From: Molossus alvarezi
Taxonomy: Eukaryota; Chordata; Mammalia; Chiroptera; Molossidae
Assembly (NCBI GenBank): GCA_037176705.1
Contig: CM073886.1
Location: 91,671,501-91,735,500, forward strand
Direction of reading: 5' to 3'
Length of the DNA stretch: 64,000 nt
The position numbers and the translations under genes are program-made. Under the pieces are notes generated by a model that ran no database searches, was not told the origin of the DNA, and saw nothing but the letters and a program-made list of their open reading frames with translations. Below, in pieces: positions 44,955 through 56,865 of the stretch. Positions within the stretch are counted from its first letter, which is position 1. Every line of letters begins with the position of its first letter.

Positions 44955-45960
44955 ATTAAATACTATTTATTGAGCCGCTTCCGTGTGCCAGAGATATTAG
45001 GCATTGGACATACAGCAGTGAATAAAGCCAACAAAATCTGTATCCTCCTGGAACAGCGAAGGGGAGACAAACAAGAAATAAACAAACCAGCAAAATATGT
45101 GGTAAGTCAGGGCTTATATACAAGAAAATAAAGCTGTGAAGGGACGTGGAAGGTGGGGTACTTACGGTTTAGATGAGGCCAGGGACGGGCTGAGACCTAA
45201 AGGACTCCAGAGCAAAGACACAGTAAACACTGGAGCACATGGCCGGTGGATATGTTTGAAGAACATCAAGAGGCTAGTGAGGCTGAAACACTGGAGCCGA
45301 GTGGCTGAGAGACAGTAGTAGGACATAGCTGAGCGTGGCAGATGGGAAGAGATTCCACCAGGCCTTGTAGGCCATGTTATATGTATACATACATGGGCAC
45401 ATGTGCACACACATATACGTGTGTGTGTGTGTGTGTGTGTTACTCTGAATCAGATTGGAAGCTAATGGATAATAGTGTTCAGAGGGGGCCAGAACACAGC
45501 ATTATGACATGGCACACTTAAATAGTTCACTGTGAATGATACAATAAATAAACTGCAGGGGTGCGAAAGGAGAAGCAGGGAGACTAGCTAGGAGCCCAGG
45601 AGTAACTGATGGGCCAGCATGGTAGAATGGATGTAGTAAGATACGGGCATGATCTGAGTATATTTTGAAGGTAGAGAATTTGCTGATAGATTGAATGAGG
45701 GTGTGAGAGAGGATGACTAGATGACTGAGCCAACAGATGACTGGCATTGCCATTTATTGAGATGGAGAAGTCTGGGGGAAGGGCTGGTTGGAGGGGTGAC
45801 AGTAGAGAGGAGAACAAGAGCTGTTATTGGGAAATGCCTAGTCTGAGATGCCCATTGGACATGTAATACATCATTGGAGATCAGAGGACAAATCCAGTGC
45901 AGTGATAAATTTCTTTTAAGATACAGTATACAAATGGCATTTAGAGCCCTAAGACTGGAT
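44955..45960 (+). repeat. Ancient interspersed repeat (long copy), not named
   Basis: Begins ATTTATTGAGCCGCTTCCGT then GGACATACAGCAGTGAATAA. It continues with CCTTGTAGGCCATG, TCAGATTGGAAGCTAATGG, TATTTTGAAGGTAGAGAATT, GATGCCCATTGGACATGTA and AAGACTGGATGAGATCA. The same family occurs at 6290-6570 and 55420-56170. About 1 kb, so it is a LINE- or LTR-internal-sized family rather than a SINE. Confidence 0.55.
45419..45440. repeat. (GT)n microsatellite
   Basis: About 11 GT units preceded by a CATA-rich stretch, inside the ancient repeat. Confidence 0.9.
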
Positions 45961-46271
45961 GAGATCAAATTAAGAACATTAATTCAGTGTGGCAGAAGCT
46001 GTTGCTAAAACTGAATTATCACTTGTAATATGAACATGGTTCAGATTTCAGTGGTACAGCATCATTTGAAATATAAATGCCCATTTGACTTATGGTATAT
46101 GATGCCTGTATTCTTTTGTTACTCTTCTCTGTTGAACTATTGTGAAACTATAACTCATTTAGCTCACTCTGTAGTCATCTGGTCTTCATATGGCGTGATT
46201 CTATCCTAGATGAGTTAATTCTGCCTCTGATTTTTTCTCCTTAGTTCATTGCAATTAAAATATCTACTAGA
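45961..46271. other. Unique sequence, no gene seen
   Basis: No recognised feature. Confidence 0.45.
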
Positions 46272-46445
46272 GCCCTGGCCGGTGTGGCTTAGTTGGTTGG
46301 AACATCGTCTCATACACTAAAAGGTTGTGAGTTTGAATCCTGATTAGGGTAAGTTCTATCCCCATTTGGGGCGCATGCAGGAGGCAACCTATCGATGTTT
46401 CTCTCTCCCTCTCCTCTCCCCCTTCCTCTCTCTAAATATTAAAAC
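46272..46445 (+). mobile_element. VES SINE
   Basis: Head AGCCCTGGCCGGTGTGGCTT, B-box-like GTTTGAATCCTGA, a CT-rich segment and an A-rich tail. Confidence 0.92.
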
Positions 46446-46524
46446 AAAACAAAAAACAGAAACCTGCTAGCAGTAACAGGATTGTGAATGCAGGTGAAAA
46501 TAGTGGCAGTGTTGTAGAGTGCCT

Positions 46525-46840
46525 GCCATAACTTCCTCATTCCCACATTCTCTTGTGCAACTGCAAAATGTCTACATATTTTTAAGACTCAGTTTATATG
46601 TCACCCCTTCCAGGAAGTCCTTCTTGATGTCCCTAGGCTCCCTTTTCTGTGTTTTCATTGTACCCCCCTTTACCTCTCTATAGGTCTTATCATGTGATAA
46701 TCATTAGCTTTCATATCCTTTCTGCTTTGTGATTATAATTTTCTAAAGGGCACAAACTGTGCTGTACTCATTTTTGTATGCTTGATGACAGTTACTGTTA
46801 TATAGTAAGTGCTTAATAAATGTTAAATGAGTAAATTAAT
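46525..46840 (+). mobile_element. L2 LINE 3' end
   Basis: Typical L2 order: TATGTCACCCCTTCCAGGAA then GTCCTTCTTGATGTCCC, TTTACCTCTCTATAGGTCTT, TGTGATTATAATTTTCTAAA, GGGCACAAACTG and ATAGTAAGTGCTTAATAAAT. Confidence 0.85.
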
Positions 46841-46888
46841 ACTATTTGTGCTAAACAACATGATGGGCTTTTCATTTTGGCCACTTTT

Positions 46889-46977
46889 TTTTTTATCCTC
46901 ACCCAGGACATTTTTCCATTTTTGTTCAGATAGAGTGGGAGGGAAGGAGGGAGGGGAGAGAGAGAGAGAGAGAGAGG

Positions 46978-47026
<49 letters not shown>

Positions 47027-47201
47027 TGATGAGAGAGAAACATCGACGTGAAAGGGACACATTGAATGGCTGCCTCCCACACGACCCCAACCTGGTCTGG
47101 GGACAAATCGCAACCGAAGTACGTGCCCTCAACCGGAATCAAACCCGTGACTCATGAGTCTGAGGGCCAATGTTCTAACTGCTGAGCCAAACCAGCCAGA
47201 C
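46889..47201 (-). mobile_element. VES SINE with expanded (GA)n
   Basis: The plus strand has TATCCTCACCCAGGACATTT at the tail, about 70 bp of GA-rich array, and ends GAGCCAAACCAGCCAGA. The perfect 16-bp target duplication CATTTTGGCCACTTTT lies at 46873-46888 and 47202-47217. Confidence 0.95.
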
Positions 47202-47217
47202 CATTTTGGCCACTTTT

Positions 47218-47865
47218 ATATTGAATAAATTAAAATTACATAATTTCAAAAGCTGTTTAATAGCTAGGTGTCTTCAAATAAAGGAGGAAAGAGCTCCTAT
47301 TCTTCTCTGGGCTGTTCAAATAGCTGCCTCAGTTTGTTGTTGTTGGACATTAATCCGTTGGCCAGAACAGATTCTGTCTGAAGAGCTGTAGGACATCATT
47401 CTTCACTGGTGCTCTTTGGCGAGACTCACCCCAGCGGGCTGTATGGGAGTTTATTCCTGTCACAGCTTTCTGGCTCCCTTCTCACACGAGCTGGGAATGA
47501 GGACCCATTTGGAAGATTAACTGTTGGTTTCCTAGTGTTGGCTGAGTCTTTTCACCAAGAATTGTTGCAGTAGTGTCTTCGCTTTAGCCCACACTTGTTT
47601 CCAGGCAAACATTGGCCCAGAAATTTTGGTCCTTTATCTGCTTTGTTCTAATCCAGTTAAGGTTTTATTCCCACTGTTTAGTTATTTTGCAAGTCTTTAT
47701 TTACGAAAGAATTTCTATCCAAATTCTTCAAAAACATGGAAGAGAAAGCAACTTCCTCAGTCATTCTCTGAGGACAGTATTTCTTGACACCAATATCAGA
47801 CATGAAAATAAACCCATAGACCACTATCTCTCATGAGCACGGGGAAAAATTTCTAAATTAAATGA
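47218..47865. other. Unique sequence, no gene seen
   Basis: No recognised gene or repeat. Confidence 0.45.
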
Positions 47866-49590
47866 TAGCAATTTAAGTTCAACAATATATATAAATCCCA
47901 ACTGGGTTTATTCCAGAAATGCAAGTTTGGTTTAACATTCTAAAGTCAGTGTAATTCACCATCTTAAACTGAGATCATCTCAATAAACAAAGACATTTAT
48001 CACAAACATCCACTCATGATAAAAATTCTCAGCAAACTTGGAACAGAAGGGGACTTGCTCAACATTACAAAAGGGCATAAAAAAATACACACTAATCTCA
48101 CACTTAATAATGAATTACTGAACACTTTCTCCCTAAGATCAGGAGGGAAATAGGATGTCCACTCTCTTTGCATTTTTTTAAGTTTATTTATTTTTTATTG
48201 TTGAAAGTATTATATAGATGTAACCCATCTTTTCCCATCGACCCCCTCCTCCCCTCTCCCACTCTCCTCCTGCTTTCCCCAAACTAATGTCTGTGTCCAT
48301 TGGTTGTGCATATATCCATGGAAGTTCTATTCAGGTCCTCTGCCCAATTTTAATTGGATTGTTTGTCTTCCTTTTGTTCAGTTGTATGAGTAGTCTATAT
48401 ATTTTGGATATTAACTCCTTATCTGGTGTATCATTGGAAAATATGTTCTCCCAGAGAGAGGATTTTCTTTCCATTTTGATGCTGATTTCTTTTGCCATGA
48501 AGAAGCTTTTAAGTTTGATCTAGTTCCATTTAATTTTTTCCTTTGTTTCTCTTGTCCTAGGCGATGCACCAGTGCACTCTCCTTGCTCTTATTTGACATT
48601 GTACTAGAGGGTCCAGCCAGTATAAGGCAAGCAAAAGAAATGGAAAGAAAACTGCCTTGATTCACAGACAACATCATGGTCTATATAGAAAACCTGATAG
48701 AATCTACAAAAAATTCTACTATTCTAGGATTCTAGGATTCATAAGTGAGTTTGGCAAAACTATAGAATACAAGATCAATGTGCAAAAACCTATTGTAGTT
48801 ATAGATAATAGCAAGAAACAATTGAAAATTATAATTTAAAAAACAAATACCATTTATAATAGCTCAGAATATATAAAATACTTAAGGACATTCTGATAAA
48901 GCATGCCAAAGATCTGTAAACTAAAACTTACACGTAATTTCTGAGAGAAATTTAAGATGAGCAAATGGGGAATCATACTTTTAATAGGATTAAAAACACA
49001 AAGTTAATAGGTCAATTCTTCCCAAATTGGTCTATAGTTTTAATGTAATCTCAAAATACTTTTTAGAGGTTTACAATATGATTCTAAAATCTTTATGGAA
49101 ATGCAGAAGCACTAAAATAGCTAAAACAACTGAAAAAGATAAATACAGGATAAACAAACTATGGTATATCCATATACTGGACTATTATTCTGCAACAAAA
49201 AAAGGAATGAATTACTGATACATGTTACAACACGAGTGTACCTCGAAATAATTTTGCTGAGTGAAAGAAGCCAGACATATAGCATCATAGTATATGATTG
49301 CACTCATATAAAATTCTGGGATATTCACACTATTTTTTTTTTTTTTTTTACAGAAAGCATATCAGCATTTTCCAGGGAATGAGGTGAGGGTGATAGGGAG
49401 GAGTTTCCAGGAGAAGTAAGAGGGAAGAATCACAAAGAAGAATAAGGGATGTGGGATTTGTTCACTATCTAGATTGTGGTGATGGTTTCACAAGTATTTA
49501 CATATGTCAAAACTTATCAAATTATACACTTGATAAATGTGCTGTTTCTTGTATGCCAATTGTATCTCAGTAAATCTATTAAAATATCTA
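47866..49590 (+). mobile_element. Old L1, ORF2 to 3' end, interrupted
   Basis: Sense L1 text: TTTATTCCAGAAATGCAAGT, AATTCTCAGCAAACTTGGAA, ACAGACAACATCATGGTCTA, TATGGAAATGCAGAAGCACT, CTGAGTGAAAGAAGCCAGAC, and a terminal TTGATAAATGTGCTGTTTCT. Highly diverged with many stops. A younger minus-strand L1 piece (48174-48574) splits it. Confidence 0.85.
48174..48574 (-). mobile_element. Short bat L1 insertion with internal deletion
   Basis: A 401-bp minus-strand L1. Its 3'UTR (CCATGGAAGTTCTATTCAGG at the junction near 48318-48337) is joined directly to an ORF2 segment (GGTCCTCTGCCCAATTTTAA onward). About 0.7 kb present in L1-A is missing. The imperfect target duplication is CACTCTCTTTGCATT (from 48160) against CACTCTCCTTGCTCT (from 48575). 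Confidence 0.8.
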
Positions 49591-50709
49591 GAGAATTAAA
49601 GGGATAGTGCAGATTCATTTTCTAGACTGTTTCCTCTAACTTCGGAGAAATAAGAGAGTGAGTAATGCAAGGTTCAAAATGGTTAAAGATATCTAAAAAA
49701 AATTCACTTACTTTCCTTCATTTACTTAAAAAATACTGTACTCAGGCACTATAAGACTTAATACAATGAAACTTTGAAGGCATTTTCAGATAAATGCAAC
49801 TGTTTATTGTTTTATCCTGTCTTTATGTCATTTATAAACTGCTTTCAAACTGCTTTTCATTTCTTTCCATACCAATTGGTTTGTCTGTAATAAACGTCCA
49901 CAATGCTTTGATTGGCATTTGTTTTTTCTTTTGTCTACAGGAATGTATGATTTCATTTGTTAAGCTGGTTGATAGATCACTTGCCTGCTAAAGTTGGATA
50001 CAGATATGTATGCATTGCTTTAAACAATATTGTATGTCCTACCAGCCTATGTCAGAAGGCATTTGTTTGGCTTTTTAATTAAACCCTCTTAAAATCATTG
50101 TTATATCTTTTCCCACCCTACAAATCCATCTACTAGGTCCCTAATTACCCTAAGCAAGACCAACATGATCACACTCCCACCTCTATCAATTAAGTGACAA
50201 CACTCTGACCATAATAGTAACAAGTAGTCAGAACCCTGATACACCATCCTTCTTGCCTTGTACAAGAAGGAAAAGAGAAGAAAAGTGAGAGAAAGGGGAG
50301 AGAATTTGAGTGGCAAATGTGGACAAGGGAATAAAATAATGGAGCCTTGTGTGTTTCCTTCTTATATACTTCAGTGCACATTCCACATGGTATGACCAAT
50401 CTCTCCTCTATGGGACAGTTGCCGTCTAGAATGTACTTTTATTCATAACGTGTCTGTTTTTACTTCTCATCTTCTGGCAGAAATGGCCAGAGTAAGACAC
50501 AGGTAAAATCTACTCTAGCAGTTTATTCCTCAAGTGGCTCCATCCTGTTTGCAGATTTCAGCCAAATGTTTCTCTCTCTGTCACAGTCCCTAAACCAGTT
50601 TAGTTTTTCCCATTAATTTCCTAATGTTGAATTTTTTTCTTCTGTCTGAATACTTTGACTCATAAGACTCAGAAAGACTTCTAGAAGTAAAAGGACTTCA
50701 GATCATCTA
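49591..50709. other. Unique sequence, no gene seen
   Basis: No recognised feature. Confidence 0.45.
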
Positions 50710-50865
50710 GTAAAGTGGTCCCAAGTTTCCCAAACTCTGATGCACATTGTCTCCCATTCCCAGATGTTCTCATTTAATTGACATGGGTGTAATCTGGTGG
50801 TTGGAATATGTAGAAGCTCTTCAGGTAATTGTAATGTGCAGCAAAGTTTGGAAACCACAGATACA
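50710..50865. mobile_element. hAT-type MITE (MER5-like), diverged
   Basis: GTGGTCCCAAGTTTCCCAAA at one end and CAGCAAAGTTTGGAAACCAC at the other form imperfect inverted ends. The interior has CTCTGATGCACATTGTCTCC and TCTTCAGGTAATTGTAATGT. Confidence 0.6.
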
Positions 50866-53800
50866 GTGCTAATTTCTGATTTTCCTTAGGGCCTATAGCA
50901 TGTAGGTGACCAAGCCAGGAATTGAAAGAAGGTCAGTTGCTACTTGACCAGTGAGCTTCCATTGCTCCAGTGTTGTTTCTTCTTAATGAAATAGCACCAG
51001 GTGACAGTAAGTGTAAAAACTGAAGCACTGTTTGGAACTTTATTAAGGTATAAAACATACTAAATGAGTACTAAAGAATGGAGATGGAGATGGGCCATTC
51101 AAAAAGAAAAAGCTTAGTTATAGTGAACTATTCTAATATTATAGACAATTAATGACATTATCTGATTGCTATCACTAAATACTCATGAAATAAGAGCAAG
51201 CCTCTAGCAGACTAATATATAGTTCTTCATAATTGATCATTGAAAGGTGGATTGGAATGATTTGTCTTTTTATAGGATGATGTATCTATTAATATCAATT
51301 TTATAAACTAGAAATAAAGTTGTGTTCATAGAGTCACTTGAATAAATTTTCCTCCATTCTGTTAAGAAATAATTTTTTAAAAATATTTGGATACTTAGCA
51401 TACCCAAATGATAATAGAAAAGTCATATGCAAGCAACACAAAAGCAATTTGAGATAACAGAACACCAAATAAAACATAATAACCTTAAAGGTATTTTAAG
51501 GCCTTTGGTCTCAGCACTGCCATCAATAACTGACTATCTACCTTATTGATGAACACTTCAATGGAATGAAGGTACAGTTGGCCTTCATTGTCCTTGGGTT
51601 CAGCACAGTTTGTCAACACTTCCTAAAGAAGTCATCAATCCCTGTGTTTTCCTGTTGTTTTTTATCGCTATGGCTATTAATAACAGCAAAATAGATACCT
51701 TTTGCAGTTTTGATTCAAAGACACAACTTTGGTGTAAGTTGAGGCACTGAATCTACACATACATTGCTACCAGTCTTTATTAACATTGTTGGACTATTAA
51801 GAGATATACAATGTTTAAAAATATTCTGGAATTTCTAGAATGGCATTAATTTATAATATACTCTCCCCAAAATGCATCTCATGTGCTTATCTTGGGTTGC
51901 TTGTGGGGAGCCCAGTGAAGCATAGTCTTCTGGAAACTTGGATGAAGACAGCATTTTTTCAGCTGGGGCAGGACTTCCAACACTCCAGCCCTTGGGGTGC
52001 ATTTAGGGATTATGAAGGTACTTCCTGCATCTGTGTCCCACGTCAGGGCAAAGTAAAAGGCTGCCAAGGACACAGCTAAGGGTTGACACCCAGGTGTATT
52101 TCATGGGCTGGCTTTCCTAATGCAATTCTTACCCATTTGGATCGAGTTCCTTGAAAGAGTTATGTGGCATTGTCGCTGACAGCACAGCCCAGCTGTATGT
52201 GGAAACCCCACTGGAGTTCTCTCTGGGAAAATTCCACTGAGCCGCGCAGCTGTGGAGGGAACTTAACGCTGTTCTGGGAGAGGAGAGAGTCAGAACTGCT
52301 GACAGAAGCTGCTGCTGCAAGTTGTACCCCCCCCCCCAGAACTGCTGCTCCAGAGAGGTGTCATCATGGAGTTGTTAGTACCTTTGGGAGCTGCTGCTGG
52401 GCGTCTGCCACATGGTTTCCATAGCAAGCGCTGCTGGGGGTGAGGCTTGTTATTCTGTCAATATAAACTAAATGTGGTGAAAATAATTGTTCATGGCCGA
52501 TACCTGCTCTGATTGGCTAGGCATCCTTGGGGTGGCTTGTTATATTGCAATAGTAGTTGAAAAAGTAGTAAACACACTGTTTTGTTTGGGAAAAGATTCT
52601 CCTTCTTTGACTTCTCCCCAATACAGCCAGGAAGCTACCAATCAAGGTACTTCCCCTCTGGACACCTTAGCCAGCATGAGGATGGGATGTGGCCTGGACT
52701 GGGCCAGTCAATGCTGTGCCCCCTTTGCTAAAGTGACTGGAGCAAGGAATGGCATATGATCTGACCAGAGACTGAGTCCTTTCCTCCATTTAATTGGAGC
52801 TGGAGAGGAAACATTCTTGTGAACCAGGTGAGCACTTTCCCGCTGTGTGGAGAAGGCCCCCTGCAGTCAGGAAGAAGGAGGCAGCACAAAGAGCCCAGAG
52901 AGGACAGGAGGGAGAGAGAACTGACTCTGGTTCCAATCACCAAGTTCATGAGTTTCCCTGGTCCCGAAGCTCTGCCTCCATTTCTGAGAGCTGCCCTGCT
53001 ACCCTTCCAACACGACTTCGGGTAAACAAGTGTAAGCCCAGATTCTATCACTTAGAATCTGCAAGAACCCTCACAAAGGGTTGGAATTTCAGCCTCCGCA
53101 ACCTTCAGAAGTGTGTGATTTTGAAGAAAGGTGGCCATTTTGGGGCCAAAGGAAAAATAATAAGAGTACATTAAGGGAAAGCATTTAAAAATAACAAAAA
53201 ATTGTTGCTAGGTAAAGGAGAAAATGGAAGACAGGTACATATGACACAGATTAATGAACACATCTATTTTGCGGATAAAGAAGTAGACTGCTCCTGAAGT
53301 TTTATGTTATCAGGCTGAAATAGAATGCTTTACTTCCCGAGTCTCTACCTACCCTTGGTCCTTGCCCCAGCCCATTATTAATGTCCTCTAATTTCAGGAC
53401 TGTGATAAAATGAGCATCATTTATTTACAATCTAGCTGGAAATTTAATGTGAATAACACAGATGACTCTGTGGAGGCATTAACTGGACAAGAAATCAACA
53501 CTCACAATAAAAACACTAGATGCTATTTAATTCCTACTACAAAATCAATAAGGAAAAATGTAACAAAGAAACAATCTGGTGGTCTTAAGGAACCAATTTA
53601 AAGTGTGAAACAAAATAAGTAAGAAAATTGGAATTATGTAAAATCTTATTAAAACATTTTTTAATGCTGCTTTTGGAACAAAATAACCCACTCATGAATA
53701 TTCCATAGACCCTGGACATTGCTTACGGTTTGTGTGATGCTTTAACATTTGTCTCACCATGGGAATCTTCACTAATAAGATGGCATTTCTGATAAAGAAG

Positions 53801-54179
53801 GATAGTTTGAAAGGCTTGGTAAAGGGAACAATAATTTAGATTATGTTTCAGAGAAAGACAATCATTTAGGAGGATGCTTTAAAAAATTGAGTTGTTATAT
53901 GTGTCTAAATTCAGAAATTTGAGCAAATTACATACTTTAGTCTTTATGATATTTTATCTATGACCATCCTTCATAGGTGTGTGTATTCAACATGATGGTC
54001 AGGCTCTTTTTGTGAGTCATGAATAGGATTCCTGTCTTAACTCTTACCCACTTCCTGAGAATGTCTTAGGCTGTTTGTTCTCTGCTCCTTATTTGTACCC
54101 AAATATAGATTTATAGAGTAAAGGTGATTTAATAAAAAATTTAGAAAAATATAATTAATAAGCTAAATTGTAGGGTTGT
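50866..54179. other. Long stretch without an identifiable gene
   Basis: Mostly unique. A moderately GC-rich part (51,840-53,170) holds open frames up to 126 codons with no recognised motif. Text around 52,620-52,720 (CCAATCAAGGTACTTCCCCT, GGACTGGGCCAGTCAATGC) looks like an old repeat. A C-run (C11) lies near 52328. A weak Tigger-like end, CAGTTGGCCTTCATTGTCC, occurs near 51574. Confidence 0.35.
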
Positions 54180-54285
54180 AGGAGTTTAGAACTGGAGTTT
54201 AATGACCTTATTTCACTGGTAAGGAAATGAGATGCAAGGAGATTAATTTGTAGCTCAAGGTTGTGTTTGCTGCTAAAAAAAAAAA
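54180..54285 (-). mobile_element. MIR-like fragment
   Basis: The plus strand has TTTCACTGGTAAGGAAATGA then TTTGTAGCTCAAGGTTG, the complement of a MIR core. Confidence 0.4.
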
Positions 54286-54419
54286 TTCCCAAACTAATAT
54301 AAATGACTCTTAGATTATCCATTGTTTTTGTGTTTCTGTGACCCTGATTTTATTTCTAATTATTTTTAGAGCCACATTTCTTTGAATGTCCTCAATTTAA
54401 TGAGTGACATGGTCTAGTA

Positions 54420-54600
54420 CAGTGATTCTCAAATTGTAGTCCCTGGACCAGCAGCATCTGTCGCACTGGAAACTTAATAGATGCAAATTATCGGGTCCAC
54501 TCTAGACCTGGTGCATCAGAAACTCCAGTGGGGTGGTGGGGCCCAGCAATCTGTGTTTTAACAAGTCCTTAGATTATTCTGATGTACTAGGCTTGTGGAA
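54420..54600. mobile_element. MER5-like hAT MITE
   Basis: CAGTGATTCTCAAATTGTAG then GTCCCTGGACCAGCAGCATC and, further on, GGTGGGGCCCAGCAATCTGT then GTTTTAACAAGTCC. This is MER5A/B text in the correct order. Confidence 0.85.
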
Positions 54601-54604
54601 TGAC

Positions 54605-54712
54605 ATTTTGTCTGAGTGTTAGGAAACTGAGGTCTTAGTCCAGATTGCATCACTAACTGGTGACTGTGGACAATTCACTGAACTTTCAGTCTATTCCTTT
54701 TCCCTTTCCTAA
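54605..54712 (+). mobile_element. MIR-like fragment
   Basis: CTTAGTCCAGATTGCATCAC then TAACTGGTGACTGTGGACAA and TTCACTGAACTTTCAG follow the MIR 5' half order. Confidence 0.5.
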
Positions 54713-54719
54713 CACCCTC

Positions 54720-55344
54720 TAATGCCCTCCCCCAGGCTACAGGAGGCCCTTTATCCTCTTAGCCCAATGCACACCAATTCCCTCAGCTTCCACCGCTTCA
54801 TCTCCCTTCGACTGCTTCCTCAGCTTCTCGCTCTCACAGTGCCGGTCTCTCAGTTCGGCTGCCCCTCTTCTTCCTCGCCAGGCTTGTTCCTTCTTCTCCC
54901 TGCCCTGCCTCGGCTCTCCCACGAGTCGGACTAAAGGCCCAGGATTCAGGAAGTGTTCTTTGGCTTCCTCCCACGATAGATTCTGTGCCTCCTCTATTGT
55001 TTTATGATATTCTATGCTTATGACATCACTGAAAGATGAGAACACACAGTCATTCCTCGCCACGTTGCACTTCGAGTTTCTCGGCTTCACTCTATCACGG
55101 TGTTTTCAAATACATTCATTAAAAAGTTGATCGAGACAGTGAAAATGATAGAGCACGCACTCAATTGTCTGAATCAATTATACACCCCTGTATTACAATT
55201 ACAATTACAATTACAATTACAATTACAATTACTGTATGTATGGACTGTAGGCCTATGTATTTGAGCACCCCAGGAAGCCTTCAACGCCAGGTGCAACCGC
55301 TAGAGTCTGGAACGGATTAACCGCGATAAATGAGGGACGACTGT
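54720..55344 (-). mobile_element. Pogo/Tigger-like end with unassigned 117-codon frame
   Basis: At 55310-55344 the minus strand reads CAGTCGTCCCTCATTTATCG then CGGTTAATCCGTTCCAGACT, preceded by TA. This is the form of a Tigger/pogo terminal repeat (CAGTCRTCCCTC... with CCGNTTCCAG). No matching left end was found, so the leftward extent is a guess. Inside lies a hexamer array (55192-55232) and, further in, an uninterrupted minus-strand frame (55090-54737) of 117 codons starting MKPRNSKCNVARNDCVFSS. The frame is rich in charged residues and does not resemble Tigger transposase. Its relation to the terminal repeat is unknown. Confidence 0.45.
55192..55232. repeat. (ATTACA)n hexamer array
   Basis: Nearly seven perfect copies of a 6-bp unit, ATTACA/ACAATT, within the Tigger-like element. 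Confidence 0.95.
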
Positions 55345-55419
55345 ATAGGTATTTGCTAGTTGAAGGAGGACACACGAGCTTCCCAGGACAAGAGAATGGT
55401 TCCCACAAAGGTCCGGAGC

Positions 55420-56170
55420 TGGGAGTGAGCCTGGCACAAACAAGGGCAGAAAGAAGGCCAATGTGTCTAGAATGTCCAGAATGAGAGGGAGCAGAGGGGT
55501 GCAAAATGAGGCTAGAGAGATGGATAGGGGCCAAATCATGCAGAGCATTGTAGGCAACAATAGGGAGATTTGTTTTTATCCTAGGACCAATAGAAAAATA
55601 TGGTTATGTTTGAAGAGTTAATGTAAGAAGATTTGCATTTTAAGAGAACTGCTTTGGCCACCATTTGATGGTAGTAGGAGCAGACGTTAGGTGACCACTT
55701 AGATACCCATTACAGTAGTACAAAGAAGAAATGATGGTAGCTGGGACTTTTGTTGGTAATGTGAACAGAAGGGGATGGATTCATGAGATTTTTAGGATTT
55801 AGTGATGGTTGAATAAGAGAGGCGAGGAAGAAGGAGGGTGCAGGGGTGACTCCGAGGCTTTGGGTTTGCATAACTAATGCATTCAGCTGTTATTAGGGGA
55901 ATGCTGTAAAAAGACTAGGTTTGTGGAGAAAGGTTATGGACATCAGAAATTTGAAGCAATGTCAAGGTCAGTAGTCAAACTCAGAGGAAGATCAAGGATG
56001 AATATAAAAATTTGGCATCATCTGCTCAAAAGTGATCTTTATTAGATGGGTTTTATGAGATTAGTGGGGATGGGAGGAAGATTGTAATAGGGTGAGTAAT
56101 GATATGTAATAGGGCAAGTAATGAGCGGAATGTGAGGATGTAGAATCAGGAAGTTTTTAAAAATGTCTTG
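55420..56170 (+). repeat. Ancient interspersed repeat, not named
   Basis: The same family as 44955-45960: CAAATCATGCAGAGCATTGT then AGGCAACAATAGGGAG, AACTGCTTTGGCCACCATTT, CATTACAGTAGTACAAAGAA, AGAAATGATGGTAGCTGG and GTGACTCCGAGGCTTTGGG. Confidence 0.55.
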
Positions 56171-56659
56171 AGAAGTGAGAATGTGAAAGAAGGAGAATTA
56201 TAGGGAAGTCACTGAAATGGGGAATGTATACAAATGAGGGTTTCAAATGTATTAGAGACCATGATGTATCTAAGAACTGATGAGAAAAACTCAGTTGAGG
56301 GGGAGAGAATGAATATATAAAGAGAAAAAGTGATCATTGTTTGCAAGTTTTTGGAGAGAGCAGGAAGCGTCAGAATCCAAACCTTCAGTAAAGAAATTAA
56401 CTTTAAGACAAGGTTGGGACAGCTCCTCTCCTCTGTCTACACTCTTCAAGGTAGAGCTGTAAGTTGGGTAACCAACATGTTGGGGGAATTCCCATCCAAA
56501 AGCTTATCTCACTCAAGTTAAAGGTTCAATCATATGCTGAGTGTGAAGGGCTTACGAACCCTCATTCTGTTAGTTAGCTTTACAGGGATCACGTTGGGGC
56601 TTTGCGGTGGTAACCTCTGTTATTAAAAAACGCCTGGTACCCAGAATGACCCTATTAGA
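56171..56659. other. No gene seen; possibly more ancient repeat
   Basis: Purine-rich text continues the preceding family at low similarity to about 56,500. Confidence 0.35.
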
Positions 56660-56865
56660 AGAACAAGGGATTTGACCTCATCAAACTTGAATTCAAGTTT
56701 CATCTCTGCAGTTAAGAACACCTGGACCTTAGTCACTTTCCTCAACTTACATTATTCAATTGCATTGCTTTATTAATAAATTGGAGAAGATAACTCTGAT
56801 CTCATAGAGTTGTTGCAAGGAGTCAGTGTGATGAAACTTCACAAATGTGAGTTATTTCAGTACAG
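56660..56865 (+). mobile_element. MIR SINE
   Basis: TTCAAGTTTCATCTCTGCAG, AGTCACTTTCCTCAACTTA, CTCATAGAGTTGTTGCAAGG and AACTTCACAAATGTGAGTTA follow MIR order with strong divergence. Confidence 0.65.

Noticed and set aside
51574..51640. Tigger-type terminal repeat (CAGTTGGCCTTCATTG)
   Set aside because: A single weak match without TA duplication or a partner end. Noted only.
52790..53174. 126-codon frame and GC-rich stretch as an exon
   Set aside because: No matching protein family. A donor-like CCAG/GTGAGC at about 52827 exists on the plus strand but there is no supporting acceptor or conserved coding pattern.
55192..55232. Possible CRISPR-like direct repeats
   Set aside because: A simple hexamer tandem array without spacers in a mammalian genome.
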